This document shows positions 1-4,976 of a stretch of DNA of 6,512 nucleotides, in pieces. The translations under genes were made by a program, and so were the position numbers. Within the stretch, counting starts at the first letter, position 1, and every line of letters starts with the position of its first letter. The notes beneath the pieces were generated by a model that saw nothing but the letters and a program-made list of their open reading frames with translations, searched no databases and was not told the origin of the DNA. The DNA comes from Acidobacteriota bacterium (GTDB lineage Bacteria; Acidobacteriota; Blastocatellia; Pyrinomonadales; Pyrinomonadaceae). The DNA is taken from contig JACCYR010000172.1 of the NCBI GenBank assembly GCA_013696385.1, forward strand, positions 1 through 6,512. The letters run 5' to 3'.

Positions 1-1267
1 CATTAACACCCGCGCCGCGATAATAAAACAGCATAAAGAGAATAACGAGAACCAAACCGCCGATTGACGCTTCAACGCCGGCTTTGATCGAATCCGCGCC
101 TAAACTCGGTCCAACCGTTCTTTCCTCCTGATACTCGATTTCCGCCGGAAGTGCGCCCGATTTCAGCGTCAACGCTAAATCTTCGGCGGTTGCTTTAGAA
201 AAACGACCGGAAATTTCACCCGAATCAAAAATTTGCGATTTGATATAAGCGGCTGATTTAACCTCATCATTTAGAACTACCGCCATATAATTTCCAATAT
301 TTTTCCCCGTCCATTCGCCGAATTTTTGCGCTCCGCCCGGTTTGAACGAAAACGAAATTTGATAATCGGCATTGTTGCCCGTGCGCGAAACCGCTTGCGC
401 GTCGCGCAGTTCGCTTCCGTCAACTACCGCCGGTGTTTCGACAACCACGAATTTTTTTGGTTTATCCTGCGGATTTTGCTGATTTGCCGGCGGCGTTTCA
501 TCGCGGTCGGCATAAACCAAGACTTTGCGGTTTGGCGCACCGGCAATGGACTGTTCTGCCGCTTCTTTTGTCGGATAAGTCTGCACGGGCGAAGGGTTTG
601 GCGGACTGACAATTTTCATCAACGCCAAACGCGATTCCGCGCCAATCAGTTTTTTGATGCGCTCCGGGTCGTCAACACCCGGCATTTGCAGCAAAATCTG
701 TCCCGAATCACTTGTGCCTTGTCGCTGCAAGAGAGGCTCTTTCACCCCGAAAGCGTTAATCCGACCGTCAACAATTCTCATTGCTTGGTCGGTTGCTTGT
801 TCTTTTAGTAATTTTTGCGCCTGATTCGGCAATGTCCAGATTATCGAATTTCCGCTGGTGGTTTGATTCCAGACCGAAAAATCAACTTTTTTCTTAACCG
901 CTTCGATTATTTCGTCGTTTTTTGAAGCGTCGGTTACATTCAGAGTTACCTGATAATTTCCGTTTTCGGCAATATAGGAAGCGTCGCTGACAGGCAATTG
1001 TGCTTCTTGAGCGGCGAGTAGCGCGGCGGTTTGATTATTTTCGGTCAAGTCTTTTAGATACTTTTCCGTCTTTACGCGCATTACCAGATGCGAACCGCCC
1101 CTTAAATCCAACCCGAGGTTAATGTTTTGAGCGAGATTTTCCTTAATGCCCGACCAAGTGATATCTTTTCCCGAAACCGAACCGCGCGGTCCGAATACAA
1201 GGTAAATTCCAATTAAAGTAATAACGACAATGATTGCCGTTCTTATCCACAAACTACTATTTTTCAT
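1..1267 (-). CDS. secD: Protein translocase subunit SecD, C-terminal part outside the window
   Basis: SecD works with SecF and YajC in the inner membrane beside SecYEG, where the proton-motive force helps pull exported proteins out on the periplasmic side. The frame is open from the ATG at 1265-1267 to the window edge, giving 422 visible residues. An N-terminal membrane segment lies at about residues 8-25, followed by the family signature LGLDLRGG (51-58). The large periplasmic P1 region follows, including QAMRIVDGRINAFGV (161-175) and ILLQMPGVDDPERI (191-204). The conserved LKSGALPAEI (368-377) and GPSLGADSIKAG (386-397) precede the second membrane segment (about 401-415) and YYRGAGVN at the edge. 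The remaining membrane segments are off the window, and secF is expected next. The gene starts 43 bases after yajC. No Shine-Dalgarno is visible before the ATG. Identity is secure; the exact start is likely but unproven. Confidence 0.96.
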   Translation of the reverse strand, partial: MKNSSLWIRTAIIVVITLIGIYLVFGPRGSVSGKDITWSGIKENLAQNINLGLDLRGGSHLVMRVKTEKYLKDLTENNQTAALLAAQEAQLPVSDASYIAENGNYQVTLNVTDASKNDEIIEAVKKKVDFSVWNQTTSGNSIIWTLPNQAQKLLKEQATDQAMRIVDGRINAFGVKEPLLQRQGTSDSGQILLQMPGVDDPERIKKLIGAESRLALMKIVSPPNPSPVQTYPTKEAAEQSIAGAPNRKVLVYADRDETPPANQQNPQDKPKKFVVVETPAVVDGSELRDAQAVSRTGNNADYQISFSFKPGGAQKFGEWTGKNIGNYMAVVLNDEVKSAAYIKSQIFDSGEISGRFSKATAEDLALTLKSGALPAEIEYQEERTVGPSLGADSIKAGVEASIGGLVLVILFMLFYYRGAGVN

Positions 1268-1273
1268 TTTATT

Positions 1274-1309
1274 CAGTTATTAGTTATCAATTTTGTTGAC
1301 TGATAACTG
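1274..1309. repeat. Heptamer inverted repeat in the yajC-secD gap
   Basis: Read on the plus strand, this gap splits into 7-base units: CAGTTAT, TAGTTAT, CAATTTT, GTTGACT, GATAACT, then a final G. The first two units and the last two are inverted relative to each other. A perfect 8-base inverted repeat is present, AGTTATCA at 1282-1289 against TGATAACT at 1301-1308, with an 11-base loop. In RNA the stem can grow by one G-U and one A-U pair. It occupies nearly all of the 43-base gap between yajC and secD, so it would form a hairpin inside their shared transcript. No T-run follows, so it does not look like an intrinsic terminator. It resembles the other 7-base-period arrays in this window but encloses no gene. 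Confidence 0.75.
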
Positions 1310-1310
1310 C

Positions 1311-1607
1311 TTATTGCTCAGGTTTTCTGCCGACAACCGCGGTTTTGGCGATTTCGATAAACGATTTTTCCGCGCTTTGAATTATAAAACTCGTATCTCT
1401 AACTTCTTTGATTCTGCCGATAACGCCGCCGTTGGTAACAATTTCATCGTTAATTTTGAGTTCGGCAATCATATTTTTTATTTCTTGCTGTTGTTTTTTT
1501 TGCGGCATAATCACCAGAAAATAAAAAATTCCGAAAATAAAGACAAAGGGCAAAAGCGTCCAAATCAGACTGCTGCCCTCTTGGAAAAATAAGAAAAGTA
1601 TATTCAT
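1311..1607 (-). CDS. yajC: Preprotein translocase subunit YajC
   Basis: YajC is a small single-span membrane protein that associates with SecDF and SecYEG. The 98-residue product has the usual layout. A short N-terminus is followed by a hydrophobic span at about residues 12-34, ending in the family's proline- and lysine-rich junction (IMPQKKQQQE, about 33-42). A soluble domain then carries the conserved turn INDEIVTNGGVIGRI. Length is typical of the family. The start is the ATG at 1605-1607, since the protein begins just ahead of the membrane span as usual; no Shine-Dalgarno precedes it. secD follows after 43 bases, and tgt lies upstream across a 154-base gap that contains a good promoter. 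yajC-secD can therefore be transcribed independently of tgt. Confidence 0.95.
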   Translation of the reverse strand: MNILFLFFQEGSSLIWTLLPFVFIFGIFYFLVIMPQKKQQQEIKNMIAELKINDEIVTNGGVIGRIKEVRDTSFIIQSAEKSFIEIAKTAVVGRKPEQ

Positions 1608-1635
1608 TGTTTATAATACAGACCGAAAAACAGCA

Positions 1636-1664
1636 ATTATGTCAAAACAGCATCAAATTATCAA
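1636..1664 (-). promoter_or_regulatory. Predicted sigma70-type promoter for yajC-secD
   Basis: On the minus strand, TTGATA (1659-1664, five of six bases of the -35 consensus) is followed by exactly 17 bases and then CATAAT (1636-1641, five of six of the -10 consensus). The start point would fall near 1629, giving a leader of about 22 bases before the yajC ATG. The position in the tgt-yajC gap fits a promoter for the sec genes. It is inferred from sequence only, and AT-rich DNA yields chance matches. Confidence 0.55.
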
Positions 1665-1761
1665 AGCAAGACGAACTTATTTGTTTAATTATCTGACAAA
1701 ACCCTTATATTTTTGCTTTTTAAGCTTTTTGCAAATCAGTTGAATCCTTTTGTTCATATCC

Positions 1762-3018
1762 TTAATTATTACTTATTCTGCTCAAAAACTCACGTCGGAA
1801 CTCGCCAAATTTACTAAGTTTGATAGCATCTCTTACCTTTTTCATCGTGTCAAGGAAGAATGCCAAGTTATGATGCGAAATTAAAATACTTGCCAACATT
1901 TCTTTTGATAAATAGAGATGTCTGAGATAGGCTTTTGAATATCGGCGGCAGACCGAACACGGACATTCATTGTCTAAAGGCTCGGAATCGATTGCAAATT
2001 GGGCGTTGCGAATATTCAATTTCCCGCTTGATGTGAACGCGCTTCCCGTTCGCCCGTTGCGCGTCGGCAAAACGCAGTCGAACATATCAACGCCGCGATA
2101 AACTGCTTCAACCAGATCTTCCGGCGTTCCCACGCCCATCAAATATTTCGGCGCGTCTTGCGGCATTTTCTGTGCAAGGAATTCCAGAACTTCATACATC
2201 ACGCTTTTTTCTTCGCCGACACTCAAACCGCCAATCGCATATCCGTCAAAACCGATTTCAACTGTTTTTTCCAAACTTTCGCGTCTTAGCTTAAGATGTC
2301 CTGCGCCTTGAATGATTCCAAACAATGCTTGATGTCCGCTTAGAGAAGTTTCAGGTTTCAGGTTTAATGTTTCAGGTTGAGAATTGTTCTTAACTTGAAA
2401 CTTGGAATTTGAAACTTGAAACTCTTCAACTATCGCAGATGGTTCTGACAAGAAGCCTGTGTCCATTCCTAATTCTTGCAATTCTTCAAACCGATTTTTT
2501 GACCGCGTTGCCCAACGCGCCGTCATTTCCAAACTCTTTCGCGTTTGCTCAATTCCCGCGTCGCCCGGCGGACATTCATCAAAAACCATTACAATTTCCG
2601 CGCCTAACGCCGCTTGAATTTCCATCGAAACTTCCGGTGAGAGAAACATTTTCGTCCCGTCAATGTGCGAGCGAAATTCCACGCCTTCTTCGGTTATTTT
2701 TCGCAAATCGGTGAGAGAAAAAACTTGAAAACCACCCGAATCGGTCAAAAGCGAGCGATTCCAAGTCGAAAATTTATGAAGTCCGCCGAGTTCACGAATC
2801 ACATCAACGCCCGGACGCAGCCACAAATGATAAGTATTTCCGAGAATTATCCGCGCATCGAGTTCCGTTTCAAGCCATTCATACCGAATACCTTTAACCG
2901 TCGCTTGCGTTCCGACCGGCATAAAAACAGGCGTTTCAATTTCTGAACGCCTTGTCCGCAGAATTCCGGTTCGCGCTTCGCCGTCTTGCGCGGTAACTTG
3001 CCAATCAATCGGTTTCAT
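1762..3018 (-). CDS. tgt: Queuine/preQ1 tRNA-guanine transglycosylase with an in-frame repeat insert
   Basis: Tgt exchanges guanine-34 in the anticodon of GUN tRNAs (Asp, Asn, His, Tyr) for preQ1, a step of queuosine synthesis in the cytoplasm. Catalytic features are all present: D93 in LTDSGGFQVFSL, D147 in FDECPPGD, Q237 in FGIIQG, GGLSVGE (263-269), YLMGVG (292-297), the nucleophile D314 in DMFDCVLPTR, and the zinc site C352, C354, C357 and H383. At 418 residues it is longer than the usual 370-390. The D147-Q237 spacing is about twice that of well-studied enzymes. Residues 200-224 of that stretch are encoded by an inverted heptamer repeat. The frame stays open and active-site motifs are intact, so the enzyme is probably functional. 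The ATG at 3016-3018 lies one base after the stop of a four-helix-bundle gene fragment, and no Shine-Dalgarno is seen. Confidence 0.96.
   Translation of the reverse strand: MKPIDWQVTAQDGEARTGILRTRRSEIETPVFMPVGTQATVKGIRYEWLETELDARIILGNTYHLWLRPGVDVIRELGGLHKFSTWNRSLLTDSGGFQVFSLTDLRKITEEGVEFRSHIDGTKMFLSPEVSMEIQAALGAEIVMVFDECPPGDAGIEQTRKSLEMTARWATRSKNRFEELQELGMDTGFLSEPSAIVEEFQVSNSKFQVKNNSQPETLNLKPETSLSGHQALFGIIQGAGHLKLRRESLEKTVEIGFDGYAIGGLSVGEEKSVMYEVLEFLAQKMPQDAPKYLMGVGTPEDLVEAVYRGVDMFDCVLPTRNGRTGSAFTSSGKLNIRNAQFAIDSEPLDNECPCSVCRRYSKAYLRHLYLSKEMLASILISHHNLAFFLDTMKKVRDAIKLSKFGEFRREFLSRISNN
2348..2422. repeat. Inverted heptamer array inserted in frame in tgt
   Basis: Two 31-base arms flank a 13-base loop (2379-2391). 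The arm at 2348-2378 reads GTTTCAG, GTTTCAG, GTTTAAT, GTTTCAG, GTT. The arm at 2392-2422, read on the minus strand, gives GTTTCAA, GTTTCAA, ATTCCAA, GTTTCAA, GTT. The arms agree at 24 of 31 positions. The array adds whole codons to tgt (residues 200-224) and produces the repetitive peptides FQVSNSKFQVK and PETLNLKPET. It has the same period and inverted layout as the arrays in the neighbouring gaps, so it looks like an insertion of the same kind of intergenic element into a gene. Confidence 0.85.
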
Positions 3019-3019
3019 T

Positions 3020-3149
3020 TCAATTACAAATTTTGAGAAATTGTTTTGAAATTACGAATTCTTTCTTTTCTTCTGCTAAGAATTTATATGCCTTAACTAC
3101 TCTGATTGCGAAAGCAAAACTTTATATCCAATAAAACATTTTCTTTCAT
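3020..3149 (-). pseudogene. Truncated four-helix-bundle (S23/IVP-like) gene fragment
   Basis: Starting at the ATG (3147-3149) the frame reads MKENVLLD. A single extra T near 3124 then shifts it. In the next frame the sequence continues SFAFAIRVVKAYKF and LAEEKKEFVISKQFLK, then ICN and a TGA at 3020-3022. With the shift repaired, about 39 residues match the start of the four-helix-bundle family that includes the 23S rRNA intervening-sequence protein (family recognised from memory). They align without gaps to the copy at 4717-4949, about 20 of 38 residues identical. The family's next conserved stretch (RSGTSIGAN-like) and the rest, normally about 115-120 residues in total, are missing. It fills the gap between the redox gene and tgt, ends one base before the tgt ATG, and has its own GAGGAA ribosome-binding site. 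It is not a working gene. Confidence 0.8.
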
Positions 3150-3154
3150 AAAAT

Positions 3155-3160
3155 TTCCTC
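3155..3160 (-). promoter_or_regulatory. Shine-Dalgarno of the four-helix-bundle fragment
   Basis: GAGGAA on the minus strand lies five bases before the ATG of the fragment at 3147-3149. It is the only clear ribosome-binding site in front of any gene in this window. It supports the view that the fragment descends from a translated gene with its own initiation signal. Confidence 0.55.
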
Positions 3161-3182
3161 ATTCGTAATTCGTAATTCGTAA
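3161..3182. repeat. ATTCGTA heptamer tandem array
   Basis: Three exact copies of ATTCGTA run head to tail at 3161-3181 on the plus strand; on the minus strand they read as ATTACGA-type units. The array lies between the stop codon of the redox gene (3184-3186) and the Shine-Dalgarno of the four-helix-bundle fragment. A possible degenerate inverted unit, TTTGTAATT on the minus strand near 3022-3030, sits at the other end of the fragment beside the tgt start. Confidence 0.85.
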
Positions 3183-3183
3183 T

Positions 3184-4668
3184 TTATTTTCTCTTCCCAA
3201 TTAAAGCCCAAATTTGCTCTGCGCCCAAAGCTGTTTCAGAAATAATTTTGCCGTTTTCGTCAATTAAAACCGCTGAAGGCGTTCCGTTCATTCCGAGTTC
3301 ATCGGAAATTTTTCGTTCTTTATCCAAAACAATCGGAGAGTTTATTTTCATTTCTCGATGCGGTTCGGCTTCACCTTCGGAAAGCACCAGCAAATTCGGT
3401 TCATCCGCGCCTTTCACTTTGTCCCATTCACGCAAATCTTCGAGCATATTGACGCAGTATGGACAAGTTGTATTCCAAAATGCAACTAGTGTTTTCTTTC
3501 CGAGTAAATCTTTTGAAGTTATGTTTTTATCGAAAATATCGGTTTGCGAAAATTCAGGCATTCTTTGACCTAATTTGGATGACGAACCGTTGCCGTCGGC
3601 AATAAATAATAATTCTTTTTCCAAATCTTCGACTTTTATTTTCTCAATCAATTGACGAATAGCGACATCACCGACGGCTGAACGACTTGCAATTTTGCCG
3701 GATGAATTTATTAATACCGCCGTCGGTGTCCATTGGGCTTCAAAAAGTTCCGTGATTTCTTTATCTTTTTGCAGAAGAATTCGTTTAAGCGTTGTTCCGG
3801 CAAATTTGTCTAGATTTTCCTCTGCTTCTCCGTTGCTGATAAAAACAAAATTCAATTTCCCTTTTAATTCGTCCTGCCACTGTTCGATTTCCGGCAATAA
3901 AGCCGCGCATGGCGAGCAGTTCGGGCTGATGAAGATCAATAATAACGGTTTTGCCGGTGCTAAAAGATGATTGAGAGCAATTTGTTTGCCGTTTATGTCA
4001 GGCAGTTTGAAATCCGGCGCAGGCATACCAATCAGCAAACCTTGCGCCGGTTGTGAGATGTCATCGCGTTTAACTCCGTTTCCACCTTCCAATGTCGTCA
4101 ATTCCAAAATCTCAATTCGCCGCATAATTTGCGTTTGCTGTTCTGATATTTTCTTTAAAAAATAGACAGTAGCAGCTAAAAGTCCGACAGTTGCTAAACC
4201 GATAAAAAGTGACATAACATTTTCTTCCGAAGAATTATTTGATGAATCTAAAAGGCTCAAACCTTGATTCTCGCTTCCTTGCAAGACGAGGAAAAAAGAG
4301 AGTATCGCAAAAATCGCGTTGCGAAGCAAACTCTTTGCCGAAACCGGCTCACTCTTGATTTGCCCAAAACAATGACAATCGGGCGCGTTGCCCTGCGCCA
4401 TTTGCCAGAGCATTCCGCCGATAAATGTTAAAAGCAGAAAAAATCCGCCAATTGCGCTAAACCACGCGGTTGAAACCGGCAATAGCAAAAGGGCGATAAT
4501 AATTTCCGCTATCGGCAAACCAAGGGCGAAAGGTTTCGCCAAATCATTCGGCACGCCAAAATCTTTAACCGCTTTTTCCGAACCTTCGAGGTCAAGCAAT
4601 TTTCCGATTCCAGCAAGTGCGAAAATCGCGGCGAGAAATAATCTGATTAAAAGTAAAATTATTTCCAT
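3184..4668 (-). CDS. MauE/DoxX-like membrane protein fused to two thioredoxin-like domains
   Basis: This 494-residue protein probably moves thiol-disulfide electrons across or at the inner membrane; substrates are unknown. The N-terminal MauE/DoxX-like part has four predicted spans (about 2-24, 47-65, 69-90, 113-131). It carries the motif DCHCFG (97-102), the Cys-x-Cys-Phe-Gly typical of redox-linked members. A fifth span (about 152-171) and a short helical linker lead to two TlpA/redoxin domains. The first (about 210-345) has CSPC (251-254) and the cis-proline motif WTPT (313-316). The second (about 365-492) has CPYC (402-405) and GTPS (462-465). Both domains contain SxGEAE (278-283, 430-435), which points to internal duplication. 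Five spans would put the CxC loop and both redoxin domains on the same, probably periplasmic, face. The basic residues just after span five argue mildly against this. The ATG at 4666-4668 opens directly into span one. Confidence 0.88.
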   Translation of the reverse strand: MEIILLLIRLFLAAIFALAGIGKLLDLEGSEKAVKDFGVPNDLAKPFALGLPIAEIIIALLLLPVSTAWFSAIGGFFLLLTFIGGMLWQMAQGNAPDCHCFGQIKSEPVSAKSLLRNAIFAILSFFLVLQGSENQGLSLLDSSNNSSEENVMSLFIGLATVGLLAATVYFLKKISEQQTQIMRRIEILELTTLEGGNGVKRDDISQPAQGLLIGMPAPDFKLPDINGKQIALNHLLAPAKPLLLIFISPNCSPCAALLPEIEQWQDELKGKLNFVFISNGEAEENLDKFAGTTLKRILLQKDKEITELFEAQWTPTAVLINSSGKIASRSAVGDVAIRQLIEKIKVEDLEKELLFIADGNGSSSKLGQRMPEFSQTDIFDKNITSKDLLGKKTLVAFWNTTCPYCVNMLEDLREWDKVKGADEPNLLVLSEGEAEPHREMKINSPIVLDKERKISDELGMNGTPSAVLIDENGKIISETALGAEQIWALIGKRK

Positions 4669-4677
4669 AGTCTTGAA

Positions 4678-4705
4678 GTGGTAAGTGCCAAATGGTAAAT
4701 GGTAA
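4678..4705. repeat. GTGGTAA-type heptamer array, arm next to the redox gene
   Basis: Four consecutive 7-base units on the plus strand: GTGGTAA, GTGCCAA, ATGGTAA, ATGGTAA. The array lies just upstream of the redox gene start. It is inverted relative to the array at 4956-4976, so the two could pair in RNA across the pseudogene between them. With a one-unit offset, about 17 of 21 positions match. Confidence 0.85.
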
Positions 4706-4716
4706 GTTTTTTTGTT

Positions 4717-4949
4717 TCATCTTTTCAAGTTACTTTTGGCAGTTTTAATTGAAGTGGTTAGTAAATTTTGCAATTCCTGACAATCCTTATAGTAAAGAAT
4801 CTGCTTGGGCTTTTGTGCAATCGAAAGTTTGTGAATAAAATCTGCTTTGACAAAATATATTCATTTTTTTCGGCAACAATGTATTTGTAAAGTTTAATTA
4901 CCCGCAAAGCAAATTGATATGATTTCTCGCGTAAAATACTCTCTTTCAT
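4717..4949 (-). pseudogene. Decayed four-helix-bundle (S23/IVP-like) gene
   Basis: The ATG at 4947-4949 opens a frame whose first 38 residues (MKESILREKSYQFALRV, then IKLYKYI, ending in ILSKQIL) match the start of the four-helix-bundle family. That frame then runs into unrelated residues and stops at about 4758. In another frame the family resumes: ADFIHKLSIAQK (about 4845-4810), then KDCQELQNLLTTSIKTAKSN (4788-4729) and a TGA at 4717-4719. Missing are the conserved RSGTSIGAN-like segment and most of the third helix. The second junction probably contains a further one-base shift. Family members are normally about 115-120 residues and bind or associate with RNA in the rRNA-intervening-sequence case; others are of unknown role. 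The product cannot be made intact. A 63-residue truncated peptide is the most that could be translated. Inverted heptamer arrays flank it on both sides. Confidence 0.85.
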
Positions 4950-4955
4950 AAAAAT

Positions 4956-4976
4956 TTACCACTTACCGTTTACCAC
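4956..4976. repeat. GTGGTAA-type heptamer array overlapping the end of der
   Basis: On the minus strand this reads GTGGTAA, ACGGTAA, GTGGTAA, three units with a 7-base period. The last Der codons (GGT AAA CGG) and its TAA stop at 4963-4965 lie inside the array. It is inverted relative to the array at 4678-4705 and lies seven bases upstream of the start of the four-helix-bundle pseudogene. Confidence 0.85.

Larger units (their letters stand above)
4678..4976 (-). mobile_element. Putative small element: four-helix-bundle gene between inverted heptamer arrays
   Basis: Inverted GTGGTAA-type arrays at 4956-4976 and 4678-4705 bracket a decayed four-helix-bundle gene. The unit begins seven bases before the ATG and ends just after the stop, leaving almost no spare DNA. 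It fills the der-redox gene gap and overlaps the end of der. The layout recalls 23S rRNA intervening sequences, in which complementary ends form a stem around an S23-type reading frame. No transposase or obvious target-site duplication is seen. Calling it mobile is an inference from structure and from the second, differently bounded copy at 3020-3182. Confidence 0.4.

Noticed and set aside
326..808. Long plus-strand open frame opposite secD, and similar plus-strand frames opposite tgt, the redox gene and der
   Set aside because: They are antisense to well-identified genes, have no recognisable domains, and are Arg/Phe-rich as expected from the complement of AT-leaning coding DNA.
1611..1646. 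TTGACA and TATTAT upstream of yajC as a promoter
   Set aside because: The spacing is about 21 bases, too long for a sigma70-type promoter. The overlapping TTGATA-17-CATAAT pair is better.
1722..1740. AAGCTT-centred imperfect palindrome after tgt as a terminator
   Set aside because: Only about four base pairs can form and the surrounding runs of T and A are symmetric, so it gives no convincing stem plus T-tract.
1689..1757. A 22-codon minus-strand reading frame after tgt (MNKRIQLICKK...)
   Set aside because: It begins with ATG soon after an AAGGA-like stretch, but it is very short, lysine-rich in AT-rich DNA, and resembles nothing I recognise.
3049..3061. Apparent inverted partner (AAATTACGAATTC) of the ATTCGTA array
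   Set aside because: This stretch is the codons for Glu-Phe-Val-Ile-Ser of the four-helix-bundle fragment, a normal family segment, so the match is probably chance rather than an array arm.
4678..4976. Repeat arrays considered as CRISPR
   Set aside because: Units are 7 bases, tandem without spacers, and no cas genes are present.
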